In this document: piece by piece, positions 32,110 through 45,510 of the stretch
How the letters are laid out: the number at the start of each line of letters is the position of its first letter
Numbering within the stretch: position 1 is the first letter of the stretch
Assembly (NCBI GenBank): GCA_914767715.1
Contig: OU612067.1
Location: forward strand, 18,359,001-18,423,000
Reading direction: 5' to 3'
Source of the DNA: Membranipora membranacea
Taxonomy: Eukaryota; Bryozoa; Gymnolaemata; Cheilostomatida; Membraniporidae
DNA: 64,000 nucleotides
Notes under the pieces: model-generated
The model's input: only the letters and a program-made list of their open reading frames with translations
Databases searched by the model: none
What the model was told of the DNA's origin: nothing
Translations under genes and position numbers: made by a program

Positions 32110-33920
32110 CGGGACGATCAGACAAAAATTGGCGAAGTTATAGCGAAAAAAGTCGTAAAATCGCGCGAAAGTGTTTATCTCACTGAGTTGAGCATCTTGG
32201 TGAAAAAAATGCGCATTTTGAAAAAACTTTCAAATTTCAAATTGAAACACTTATTCTGACTCAGTTTCTCGCTGCGAGTCTTTTGCCGCAAATATCGGGA
32301 CGATCGGACAAAAATTGGCGAAGTTATAGCGAAAAAAGTTGTAAAATCGCGCGAAAGTGTTTATCTCACTGAGTTGAGCATCTTGGTGAAAAAAATGCGC
32401 ATTTTGAAAAAACTTTCAAATTTCAAATTGAAACACTTATTCTGACTCAGTTTCTCGCTGCGAGTCTTTTGCCGCAAATATCGGGACGATCGGACAAAAA
32501 TTGGCGAAGTTATAGCGAAAAAAGTCGTAAAATCGCGCGAAAGTGTTTATCTCACTGAGTTGAGCATCTTGGTGAAAAAAATGCGCATTTTGAAATAACT
32601 TTCAAATTTCAAACTGAAACACTTATTCAGACTCAGCTTTTCGCTGCGAGTCTAATGGCGCAAATATCGGGACGATCGGCCAAGAATTGGCGAAGTTATA
32701 GCGAAAAACGTCGCTAAAACGGACGAAAGTGTTTATCTCACTGAGTTGAGCATCTTGGTGAAAAAAATGCGCATTTTGAAAAAACTTTCAAATTTCAAAC
32801 TGAAACACTTATTCAGACTCAGCTTTTCGCTGCGAGTCTAATGGCGCAAATATCGGGACGATCGGACAAGAATTGGCGAAGTTATAGCGAAAAACGTCGG
32901 TAAAACGGACGAAAGTGTTTATCTCACTGAGTTGAGCATCTTGGTGAAAAAAATACGCATTTTGAAAAAACTTTCAAATTTCAAATTGAAACACTTATTC
33001 TGACTCAGTTTCTCGCTGCGAGTCTTTTGCCGCAAATATCGGGACGATCGGACAAAAATTGGCGAAGTTATAGCGAAAAAAGTCGTAAAATCGCGCGAAA
33101 GTGTTTATCTCACTGAGTTGAGCATCTTGGTGAAAAAAATGCGCATTTTGAAAAAACTTTCAAATTTCAAACTGAAACACTTATTCAGACTCAGCTTTTC
33201 GCTGCGAGTCTAATGGCGCAAATATCGGGACGATCGGACAAGAATTGGCGAAGTTATAGCGAAAAACGTCGCTAAAACGGACGAAAGTGTTTATCTCACT
33301 GAGTTGAGCATCTTTGTGAAAAAAATGCGCATTTTGAAAAAACTTTCAAATTTCAAACTGAAACACTTATTCAGACTCAGCTTTTCGCTGCGAGTCTAAT
33401 GGCGCAAATATCGGGACGATCGGACAAGAATTGGCGAAGTTATAGCGAAAAACGTCGCTAAAACGGACGAAAGTGTTTATCTCACTGAGTTGAGCATCTT
33501 GGTGAAAAAAATGCGCATTTTGAAAAAACTTTCAAATTTCAAATTGAAACACTTATTCTGACTCAGTTTCTCGCTGCGAGTCTTTTGCCGCAAATATCGG
33601 GACGATCGGACAAAAATTGGCGAAGTTATAGCGAAAAAAGTCGTAAAATCGCGCGAAAGTGTTTATCTCACTGAGTTGAGCATCTTGGTGAAAAAAATGC
33701 GCATTTTGAAAAAACTTTCAAATTTCAAATTGAAACACTTATTCTGACTCAGTTTCTCGCTGCGAGTCTTTTGCCGCAAATATCGGGACGATCGGACAAA
33801 AATTGGCGAAGTTATAGCGAAAAAAGTCGTAAAATCGCGCGAAAGTGTTTATCTCACTGAGTTGAGCATCTTGGTGAAAAAAATGCGCATTTTGAAAAAA
33901 CTTTCAAGTTTCAAATTGAA
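32110..33920. repeat. Higher-order block, copy 3 of 3
   Basis: It has GACGATCAGAC, GATCGGCCAAG, CGTCGGTAAAAC, CATCTTTGTG and CAAGTTTCAAATTG at the expected spacing (27 monomers after copy 2), but lacks ACTTGTTCTG and CTGCCAGTC. Just before it (near 32047) one monomer has a short internal deletion, CTTTCAAATTGAAAC, which accounts for the offset falling slightly under 27 x 186. Confidence 0.8.
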
Positions 33921-34320
33921 ACACTTATTCTGACTCAGTTTCTCGCTGCGAGTCTTTTGCCGCAAATATCGGGACGATCGGACAAGAATTGGCGAAGTTA
34001 TAGCGAAAAACGTCGCTAAAACGGACGAAAGTGTTTATCTCACTGAGTTGAGCATCTTGGTGAAAAAAATGCGCATTTTGAAAAAACTTTCAAATTTCAA
34101 ATTGAAACACTTATTCTGACTCAGTTTCTCGCTGCGAGTCTTTTGCCGCAAATATCGGGACGATCGGACAAAAATTGGCGAAGTTATAGCGAAAAAAGTC
34201 GTAAAATCGCGCGAAAGTGTTTATCTCACTGAGTTGAGCATCTTGGTGAAAAAAATGCGCATTTTGAAAAAACTTTCAAATTTCAAATTGAAAGACTTAT
34301 TCTGACTCAGTTTCTCGCTG

Positions 34321-35470
34321 CGAGTGTTTTGCCGCAAATATCGGGACGATCGGACAAAAATTGGCGAAGTTATAGCGAAAAAAGTTGTAAAATCGCGCGA
34401 AAGTGTTTATCTCACTGAGTTGAGCATCTTGGTGAAAAAAATGCGCATTTTGAAAAAACTTTCAAATTTCAAATTGAAACACTTATTCTGACTCAGTTTC
34501 TCGCTGCGAGTCTTTTGCCGCAAATATCAGGACGATCGGACAAAAATTGGCGAAGTTATAGCGAAAAAAGTCGTAAAATCGCGCGAAAGTGTTTATCTCA
34601 CTGAGTTGAGCATCTTGGTGAAAAAAATGCGCATTTTGAAAAAACTTTCAAATTTCAAACTGAAACACTTATTCAGACTCAGCTTTTCGCTGCGAGTCTA
34701 ATGGCGCAAATATCGGGACGATCGGACAAGAATTGGCGAAGTTATAGCGAAAAACGTCGCTAAAACGGACGAAAGTGTTTATCTCACTGAGTTGAGCATC
34801 TTGGTGAAAAAAATGCGCATTTTGAAAAAACTTTCAAATTTCAAACTGAAACACTTATTCAGACTCAGCTTTTCGCTGCGAGTCTAATGGCGCAAATATC
34901 GGGACGATCGGACAAGAATTGGCGAAGTTATAGCGAAAAACGTCGCTAAAACGGACGAAAGTGTTTATCTCACTGAGTTGAGCATCTTGGTGAAAAAAAT
35001 GCGCATTTTGAAAAAACTTTCAAATTTCAAATTGAAACACTTATTCTGACTCAGTTTCTCGCTGCGAGTCTTTTGCCGCAAATATCGGGACGATCGGACA
35101 AAAATTGGCGAAGTTATAGCGAAAAAAGTCGTAAAATCGCGCGAAAGTGTTTATCTCACTGAGTTGAGCATCTTGGTGAAAAAAATGCGCATTTTGAAAA
35201 AACTTTCAAATTTCAAATTGAAACACTTATTCTGACTCAGTTTCTCGCTGCGAGTGTTTTGCCGCAAATATCGGGACGATCGGACAAAAATTGGCGAAGT
35301 TATAGCGAAAAAAGTCGTCAAATCACGCGAAAGTGTTTATCTCACTGAGTTGAGCATCTTGGTGAAAAAAATGCGCATTTTGAAAAAACTTTCAAATTTC
35401 AAATTGAAACACTTATTCTGACTCAGTTTCTCGCTGCGAGTCTTTTGCCGCAAATATCAGGACGATCGGA
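34321..35470. repeat. 930-bp (five-monomer) tandem duplication
   Basis: GCGAGTGTTTTGCC occurs at 34320 and again exactly 930 bp later; TATCAGGACGATC occurs near 34527 and 35457. The same doubled five-monomer block is present at 44360-45510, 54 monomers (10.04 kb) away, so a pentamer duplication was itself copied. Confidence 0.85.
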
Positions 35471-38400
35471 CAAAAATTGGCGAAGTTATAGCGAAAAAAG
35501 TCGTAAAATCGCGCGAAAGTGTTTATCTCACTGAGTTGAGCATCTTGGTGAAAAAAATGCGCATTTTGAAAAAACTTTCAAATTTCAAACTGAAACACTT
35601 ATTCAGACTCAGCTTTTCGCTGCGAGTCTAATGGCGCAAATATCGGGACGATCGGACAAGAATTGGCGAAGTTATAGCGAAAAACGTCGCTAAAACGGAC
35701 GAAAGTGTTTATCTCACTGAGTTGAGCATCTTGGTGAAAAAAATGCGCATTTTGAAAAAACTTTCAAATTTCAAATTGAAACACTTATTCTGACTCAGTT
35801 TCTCGCTGCGAGTCTTTTGCCGCAAATATCGGGACGATCGGACAAAAATTGGCGAAGTTATAGCGAAAAAAGTCGTAAAATCGCGCGAAAGTGTTTATCT
35901 CACTGAGTTGAGCATCTTGGTGAAAAAAATGCGCATTTTGAAAAAACTTTCAAATTTCAAATTGAAACACTTATTCTGACTCAGTTTCTCGCTGCGAGTC
36001 TTTTGCCGCAAATATCGGGACGATCGGACAAAAATTGGCGAAGTTATAGCGAAAAAAGTCGTAAAATCGCGCGAAAGTGTTCATCTCACTGAGTTGAGCA
36101 TCTTGGTGAAAAAAATGCGCATTTTGAAAAAACTTTCAAGTTTCAAATTGAAACACTTATTCTGACTCAGTTTCTCGCTGCGAGTCTTTTGCCGCAAATA
36201 TCGGGACGATCGGACAAGAATTGGCGAAGTTATAGCGAAAAACGTCGCTAAAACGGACGAAAGTGTTTATCTCACTGAGTTGAGCATCTTGGTGAAAAAA
36301 ATGCGCATTTTGAAAAAACTTTCAAATTTCAAATTGAAACACTTATTCTGACTCAGTTTCTCGCTGCGAGTCTTTTGCCGCAAATATCGGGACGATCGGA
36401 CAAAAATTGGCGAAGTTATAGCGAAAAAAGTCGTAAAATCGCGCGAAAGTGTTTATCTCACTGAGTAGAGCATCTTGGTGAAAAAAATGCGCATTTTGAA
36501 AAAACTTTCAAATTTCAAATTGAAACACTTATTCTGACTCAGTTTCTCGCTGCGAGTCTTTTGCCGCAAATATCGGGACGATCGGACAAAAATTGGCGAA
36601 GTTATAGCGAAAAAAGTTGTAAAATCGCGCGAAAGTGTTTATCTCACTGAGTTGTGCATCTTGGTGAAAAAAATGCGCATTTTGAAAAAACTTTCAAATT
36701 TCAAATTGAAACACTTATTCTGACTCAGTTTCTCGCTGCGAGTCTTTTGCCGCAAATATCGGGACGATCGGACAAAAATTGGCGAAGTTATAGCGAAAAA
36801 CGTCGCTAAAACGGACGAAAGTGTTTATCTCACTGAGTTGAGCATCTTGGTGAAAAAAATGCGCATTTTGAAAAAACTTTCAAATTTCAAATTGAAACAC
36901 TTATTCTGACTCAGTTTCTCGCTGCGAGTCTTTTGCCGCAAATATCGGGACGATCGGACAAAAATTGGCGAAGTTATAGCGAAAAAAGTCGTAAAATCGC
37001 GCGAAAGTGTTTATCTCACTGAGTTGAGCATCTTGGTGAAAAAAATGCGCATTTTGAAAAAACTTTCAAATTTCAAATTGAAACACTTATTCTGACTCAG
37101 TTTCTCGCTGCGAGTCTTTTGCCGCAAATATCGGGACGATCGGACAAGAATTGGCGAAGTTATAGCGAAAAACGTCGCTAAAACGGACGAAAGTGTTTAT
37201 CTCACTGAGTTGAGCATCTTGGTGAAAAAAATGCGCATTTTGAAAAAACTTTCAAATTTCAAACTGAAACACTTATTCAGACTCAGCTTTTCGCTGCGAG
37301 TCTAATGGCGCAAATATCGGGACGATCGGACAAAAATTGGCGAAGTTATAGCGAAAAACGTCGCTAAAACGGACGAAAGTGTTTATCTCACTGAGTTGAG
37401 CATCTTGGTGAAAAAAATGCGCATTTTGAAAAAACTTTCAAATTTCGAATTGAAACACTTATTCTGACTCAGTTTCTCGCTGCGAGTCTTTTGCCGCAAA
37501 TATCGGGACGATCGGACAAAAATTGGCGAAGTTATAGCGAAAAAAGTCGTAAAATCGCGCGAAAGTGTTTATCTCACTGAGTTGAGCATCTTGGTGAAAA
37601 AAATGCGCATTTTGAAAAAACTTTCAAATTTCAAATTGAAACACTTATTCTGACTCAGTTTCTCGCTGCGAGTCTTTTGCCGCAAATATCGGGACGATCG
37701 GACAAAAATTGGCGAAGTTATAGCGAAAAAAGTCGTAAAATCGCGCGAAAGTGTTTATCTCACTGAGTTGAGCATCTTGGTGAAAAAAATGCGCATTTTG
37801 AAAAAACTTTCAAATTTCAAATTGAAACACTTATTCTGACTCAGTTTCTCGCTGCGAGTCTTTTGCCGCAAATATCGGGACGATCGGACAAGAATTGGCG
37901 AAGTTATAGCGAAAAACGTCGCTAAAACGGACGAAAGTGTTTATCTCACTGAGTTGAGCATCTTGGTGAAAAAAATGCGCATTTTGAAAAAACTTTCAAA
38001 TTTCAAACTGAAACACTTATTCAGACTCAGCTTTTCGCTGCGAGTCTAATGGCGCAAATATCGGGACGATCGGACAAGAATTGGCGAAGTTATAGCGAAA
38101 AACGTCGCTAAAACGGACGAAAGTGTTTATCTCACTGAGTTGAGCATCTTGGTGAAAAAAATGCGCATTTTGAAAAAACTTTCAAATTTCAAATTGAAAC
38201 ACTTATTCTGACTCAGTTTCTCGCTGCGAGTCTTTTGCCGCAAATATCGGGACGATCGGACAAGAATTGGCGAAGTTATAGCGAAAAACGTCGCTAAAAC
38301 GGACGAAAGTGTTTATCACACTGAGTTGAGCATCTTGGTGAAAAAAATGCGCATTTTGAAAAAACTTTCAAATTTCAAACTGAAACACTTATTCAGACTC

Positions 38401-40779
38401 AGCTTTTCGCTGCGAGTCTAATGGCGCAAATATCGGGACGATCGGACAAGAATTGGCGAAGTTATAGCGAAAAACGTCGCTAAAACGGACGAAAGTGTTT
38501 ATCTCACTGAGTTGAGCATCTTGGTGAAAAAAATGCGCATTTTGAAAAAACTTTCAAATTTCAAATTGAAACACTTATTCTGACTCAGTTTCTCGCTGCG
38601 AGTCTTTTGCCGCAAATATCGGGACGATCGGACAAAAATTGGCGAAGTTATAGCGAAAAAAGTCGTAAAATCGCGCGAAAGTGTTTATCTCACTGAGTTG
38701 AGCATCTTGGTGAAAAAAATGCGCATTTTGAAAAAACTTTCAAATTTCAAACTGAAACACTTATTCAGACTCAGCTTTTCGCTGCGAGTCTAATGGCGCA
38801 AATATCGGGACGATCGGACAAGAATTGGCGAAGTTATAGCGAAAAACGTCGCTAAAACGGACGAAAGTGTTTATCTCACTGAGTTGAGCATCTTGGTGAA
38901 AAAAATGCGCATTTTGAAAAAACTTTCAAATTTCAAATTGAAACACTTATTCTGACTCAGTTTCTCGCTGCGAGTCTTTTGCCGCAAATATCGGGACGAT
39001 CGGACAAAAATTGGCGAAGTTATAGCGAAAAAAGTCGTAAAATCGCGCGAAAGTGTTTATCTCACTGAGTTGAGCATCTTGGTGAAAAAAATGCGCATTT
39101 TGAAAAAACTTTCAAATTTCAAACTGAAACACTTATTCAGACTCAGCTTTTCGCTGCGAGTCTAATGGCGCAAATATCGGGACGATCGGACAAGAATTGG
39201 CGAAGTTATAGCGAAAAACGTCGCTAAAACGGACGAAAGTGTTTATCTCACTGAGTTGAGCATCTTGGTGAAAAAAATGCGCATTTTGAAAAAACTTTCA
39301 AATTTCAAACTGAAACACTTATTCAGACTCAGCTTTTCGCTGCGAGTCTAATGGCGCAAATATCGGGACGATCGGACAAGAATTGGCGAAGTTATAGCGA
39401 AAAACGTCGCTAAAACGGACGAAAGTGTTTATCTCACTGAGTTGAGCATCTTGGTGAAAAAAATGCGCATTTTGAAAAAACTTTCAAATTTCAAATTGAA
39501 ACACTTATTCTGACTCAGTTTCTCGCTGCGAGTCTTTTGCCGCAAATATCGGGACGATCGGACAAAAATTGGCGAAGTTATAGCGAAAAAAGTCGTAAAA
39601 TCGCGCGAAAGTGTTTATCTCACTGAGTTGAGCATCTTGGTGAAAATAATGCGCATTTTAAAAAAACTATCAAATTTCAAACTGAAACACTTATTCAGAC
39701 TCAGCTTTTCGCTGCGAGTCTAATGGCGCAAATATCGGGACGATCGGACAAGAATTGGCGAAGTTATAGCTAAAAACGTCGCTAAAACGGACGAAAGTGT
39801 TTATCTCACTGAGTTGAGCATCTTGGTGAAAAAAATGCGCATTTTGAAAAAACTTTCAAATTTCAAATTGAAACACTTATTCTGACTCAGTTTCTCGCTG
39901 CGAGTCTTTTGCCGCAAATATCGGGACGATCGGACAAAAATTGGCGAAGTTATAGCGAAAAAAGTCGTAAAATCGCGCGAAAGTGTTTATCTCACTGAGT
40001 TGAGCATCTTGGTGAGAAAAATGCGCATTTTGAAAAAACTTTCAAATTTCAAATTGAAACACTTATTCTGACTCAGTTTCTCGCTGCGAGTCTTTTGCCG
40101 CAAATATCGGGACGATCGGACAAAAATTGGCGAAGTTATAGCGAAAAAAGTCGTAAAATCGCGCGAAAGTGTTTATCTCACTGAGTTGAGCATCTTGGTG
40201 AAAAAAATGCGCATTTTGAAAAAACTTTCAAATTTCAAATTGAAACACTTATTCTGACTCAGTTTCTCGCTGCGAGTCTTTTGCCGCAAATATCGGGACG
40301 ATCGGACAAGAATTGGCGAAGTTATAGCGAAAAACGTCGCTAAAACGGACGAAAGTGTTTATCTCACTGAGTTGAGCATCTTGGTGAAAAAAATGCGCAT
40401 TTTGAAAAAACTTTCAAATTTCAAACTGAAACACTTATTCAGACTCAGCTTTTCGCTGCGAGTCTAATGGCGCAAATATCGGGACGATCGGACAAGAATT
40501 GGCGAAGTTATAGCGAAAAACGTCGCTAAAACGGACGAAAGTGTTTATCTCACTGAGTTGAGCATCTTGGTGAAAAAAATGCGCATTTTGAAAAAACTTT
40601 CAAATTTCAAATTGAAACACTTATTCTGACTCAGTTTCTCGCTGCGAGTCTTTTGCCGCAAATATCGGGACGATCGGACAAAAATTGGCGAAGTTATAGC
40701 GAAAAAAGTCGTAAAATCGCGCGAAAGTGTTTATCTCACTGAGTTGAGCATCTTGGTGAAAAAAATGCGCATTTTGAAA

Positions 40780-42540
40780 AAACTTTCAAACTTCAAATTG
40801 AAACACTTATTCTGACTCAGTTTCTCGCTGCGAGTCTTTTGCTGCAAATATCGGGACGATCGGACAAGAATTGGCGAAGTTATAGCGAAAAACGTCGCTA
40901 AAACGGACGAAAGTGTTTATCTCACTGAGTTGAGCATCTTGGTGAAAAAAATGCGCATTTTGAAAAAACTTTCAAATTTCAAACTGAAACACTTATTCAG
41001 ACTCAGCTTTTTGCTGCGAGTCTAATGGCGCAAATATCGGGACGATCGGACAAGAATTGGCGAAGTTATAGCGAAAAACGTCGCTAAAACGGACGAAAGT
41101 GTTTATCTCACTGAGTTGAGCATCTTGGTGAAAAAAATGCGCATTTTGAAAAAACTTTCAAATTTCAAATTGAAACACTTATTCTGACTCAGTTTCTCGC
41201 TGCGAGTCTTTTGCCGCAAATATCGGGACGATCGGACAAAAATTGGCGAAGTTATAGCGAAAAAAGTCGTAAAATCGCGCGAAAGTGTTTATCTCACTGA
41301 GTTGAGCATCTTGGTGAAAAAAATGCGCATTTTGAAAAAACTTTCAAATTTCAAATTGAAACACTTATTCTGACTCAGTTTCTCGCTGCGAGTCTTTTGC
41401 CGCAAATATCGGGACGATCGGACAAGAATTGGCGAAGTTATAGCGAAAAACGTCGCTAAAACGGACGAAAGTGTTTATCTCACTGAGTTGAGCATCTTGG
41501 TGAAAAAAATGCGCATTTTGAAAAAACTTTCAAATTTCAAATTGAAACACTTATTCTGACTCAGTTTCTCGCTGCGAGTCTTTTGCCGCAAATATCGGGA
41601 CGATCGGACAAGAATTGGCGAAGTTATAGCGAAAAACGTCGCTAAAACGGACGAAAGTGTTTATCTCACTGAGTTGAGCATCTTGGTGAAAAAAATGCGC
41701 ATTTTGAAACAACTTTCAAATTTCAAACTGAAACACTTATTCAGACTCAGCTTTTCGCTGCGAGTCTAATGGCGCAAATATCGGGACGATCGGACAAGAA
41801 TTGGCGAAGTTATAGCGAAAAACGTCGCTAAAACGGACGAAAGTGTTTATCTCACTGAGTTGAGCATCTTGGTGAAAAAAATGCGCATTTTGAAAAAACT
41901 TTCAAATTTCAAATTGAAACACTTATTCTGACTCAGTTTCTCGCTGCGAGTCTTTTGCCGCAAATATCGGGACGATCGGACAAAAATTGGCGAAGTTATA
42001 GCGAAAAAAGTCGTAAAATCGCGCGAAAGTGTTTATCTCACTGAGTTGAGCATCTTGGTGAAAAAAATGCGCATTTTGAAAAAACTTTCAAATTTCAAAT
42101 TGAAACACTTATTCTGACTCAGTTTCTCGCTGCGAGTCTTTTGCCGCAAATATCGGGACGATCGGACAAAAATTTGCGAAGTTATAGCGAAAAAAGTCGT
42201 AAAATCGCGCGAAAGTGTTTATCTCACTGAGTTGAGCATCTTGGTGAAAAAAATGCGCATTTTGAAAAAACTTTCAAGTTTCAAATTGAAACACTTATTC
42301 TGACTCAGTTTCTCGCTGCGAGTCTTTTGCCGCAAATATCGGGACGATCGGACAAGAATTGGCGAAGTTATAGCGAAAAACGTCGCTAAAACGGACGAAA
42401 GTGTTTATCTCACTGAGTTGAGCATCTTGGTGAAAAAAATGCGCATTTTGAAAAAACTTTCAAATTTCAAATTGAAACACTTATTCTGACTCAGTTTCTC
42501 GCTGCGAGTCTTTTGCCGCATATATCGGGACGATCGGACA
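40780..42540. repeat. Higher-order block with CAAACTTCAAATTG / GCTGCAAATATC markers
   Basis: CAAACTTCAAATTG (near 40786), TTTTGCTGCAAATATC (near 40837), CAGCTTTTTGCTGCG (near 41006) and CCGCATATATC (near 42517) recur in order at about 47480-49230, offset exactly 36 x 186 for TTGCTGCAAA. The first three recur again near 56966-57200. Confidence 0.85.
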
Positions 42541-44359
42541 AAAATTGGCGAAGTTATAGCGAAAAAAGTCGTAAAATCGCGCGAAAGTGTTTATCTCACT
42601 GAGTTGAGCATCTTGGTGAAAAAAATGCGCATTTTGAAAAAACTTTCAAATTTCAAATTGAAACACTTATTCTGACTCAGTTTCTCGCTGCGAGTCTTTT
42701 GCCGCAAATATCGGGACGATCGGACAAAAATTGGCGAAGTTATAGCGAAAAAAGTCGTAAAATCGCGCGAAAGTGTTTATCTCACTGAGTTGAGCATCTT
42801 GGTGAAAAAAATGCGCATTTTGAAAAAACTTTCAAATTTCAAATTGAAACACTTATTCTGACTCAGTTTCTCGCTGCGAGTCTTTTGCCGCAAATATCGG
42901 GACGATCGGACAAGAATTGGCGAAGTTATAGCGAAAAACGTCGCTAAAACGGACGAAAGTGTTTATCTCACTGAGTTGAGCATCTTGGTGAAAAAAATGC
43001 GCATTTTGAAAAAACTTTCAAATTTCAAACTGAAACACTTATTCAGACTCAGCTTTTCGCTGCGAGTCTAATGGCGCAAATATCGGGACGATCGGACAAA
43101 AATTGGCGAAGTTATAGCGAAAAACGTCGCTAAATCGGACGAAAGTGTTTATCTCACTGAGTTGAGCATCTTGGTGAAAAAAATGCGCATTGTGAAAAAA
43201 CTTTCAAATTTCAAATTGAAACACTTATTCTGACTCAGTTTCTCGCTGCGAGTCTTTTGCCGCAAATATCGGGACGATCGGACAAAAATTGGCGAAGTTA
43301 TAGCGAAAAAAGTCGTAAAATCGCGCGAAAGTGTTTATCTCACTGAGTTGAGCATCTTGGTGAAAAAAATGCGCATTTTGAAAAAACTTTCAAATTTCAA
43401 ATTGAAACACTTATTCTGACTCAGTTTCTCGCTGCGAGTCTTTTGCCGCAAATATCGGGACGATCGGACAAGAATTGGCGAAGTTATAGCGAAAAACGTC
43501 GCTAAAACGGACGAAAGTGTTTATCTCACTGAGTTGAGCATCTTGGTGAAAAAAATGCGCATTTTGAAAAAACTTTCAAATGTCAAACTGAAACACTTAT
43601 TCAGACTCAGCTTTTCGCTGCGAGTCTAATGGCGCAAATATCGGGACGATCGGACAAAAATTGGCGAAGTTATAGCGAAAAACGTCGCTAAAACGGACGA
43701 AAGTGTTTATCTCACTGAGTTGAGCATCTTGGTGAAAAAAATGCGCATTTTGAAAAAACTTTCAAATTTCAAATTGAAACACTTATTCTGACTCAGTTTC
43801 TCGCTGCGAGTCTTTTGCCGCAAATATCGGGACGATCGGACAAGAATTGGCGAAGTTATAGCGAAAAAAGTCGTAAAATCGCGCGAAAGTGTTTATCTCA
43901 CTGAGTTGAGCATCTTGGTGAAAAAAATGCGCATTTTGAAAAAACTTTCAAGTTTCAAATTGAAACACTTATTCTGACTCAGTTTCTCGCTGCGAGTCTT
44001 TTGCCGCAAATATCGGGACGATCGGACAAGAATTGGCGAAGTTATAGCGAAAAACGTCGCTAAAACGGACGAAAGTGTTTATCTCACTGAGTTGAGCATC
44101 TTGGTGAAAAAAATGCGCATTTTGAAAAAACTTTCAAATTTCAAATTGAAACACTTATTCTGACTCAGTTTCTCGCTGCGAGTCTTTTGCCGCAAATATC
44201 GGGACGATCGGACAAAAATTGGCGAAGTTATAGCGAAAAAAGTCGTAAAATCGCGCGAAAGTGTTTATCTCACTGAGTTGAGCATCTTGGTGAAAAAAAT
44301 GCGCATTTTGAAAAAACTTTCAAATTTCAAATTGAAACACTTATTCTGACTCAGTTTCT

Positions 44360-45510
44360 CGCTGCGAGTGTTTTGCCGCAAATATCGGGACGATCGGACA
44401 AAAATTGGCGAAGTTATAGCGAAAAAAGTTGTAAAATCGCGCGAAAGTGTTTATCTCACTGAGTTGAGCATCTTGGTGAAAAAAATGCGCATTTTGAAAA
44501 AACTTTCAAATTTCAAATTGAAACACTTATTCTGACTCAGTTTCTCGCTGCGAGTCTTTTGCCGCAAATATCAGGACGATCGGACAAAAATTGGCGAAGT
44601 TATAGCGAAAAAAGTCGTAAAATCGCGCGAAAGTGTTTATCTCACTGAGTTGAGCATCTTGGTGAAAAAAATGCGCATTTTGAAAAAACTTTCAAATTTC
44701 AAACTGAAACACTTATTCAGACTCAGCTTTTCGCTGCGAGTCTAATGGCGCAAATATCGGGACGATCGGACAAGAATTGGCGAAGTTATAGCGAAAAACG
44801 TCGCTAAAACGGACGAAAGTGTTTATCTCACTGAGTTGAGCATCTTGGTGAAAAAAATGCGCATTTTGAAAAAACTTTCAAATTTCAAACTGAAACACTT
44901 ATTCAGACTCAGCTTTTCGCTGCGAGTCTAATGGCGCAAATATCGGGACGATCGGACAAGAATTGGCGAAGTTATAGCGAAAAACGTCGCTAAAACGGAC
45001 GAAAGTGTTTATCTCACTGAGTTGAGCATCTTGGTGAAAAAAATGCGCATTTTGAAAAAACTTTCAAATTTCAAATTGAAACACTTATTCTGACTCAGTT
45101 TCTCGCTGCGAGTCTTTTGCCGCAAATATCGGGACGATCGGACAAAAATTGGCGAAGTTATAGCGAAAAAAGTCGTAAAATCGCGCGAAAGTGTTTATCT
45201 CACTGAGTTGAGCATCTTGGTGAAAAAAATGCGCATTTTGAAAAAACTTTCAAATTTCAAATTGAAACACTTATTCTGACTCAGTTTCTCGCTGCGAGTG
45301 TTTTGCCGCAAATATCGGGACGATCGGACAAAAATTGGCGAAGTTATAGCGAAAAAAGTTGTAAAATCGCGCGAAAGTGTTTATCTCACTGAGTTGAGCA
45401 TCTTGGTGAAAAAAATGCGCATTTTGAAAAAACTTTCAAATTTCAAATTGAAACACTTATTCTGACTCAGTTTCTCGCTGCGAGTCTTTTGCCGCAAATA
45501 TCAGGACGAT
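44360..45510. repeat. Second locus of the doubled five-monomer block
   Basis: GAGTGTTTTGCC at 44367 and 45297 and TATCAGGACGATC near 44570 and 45500, each 930 bp apart. It shares the B-monomer context (two consecutive B monomers between) with 34321-35470. Confidence 0.85.
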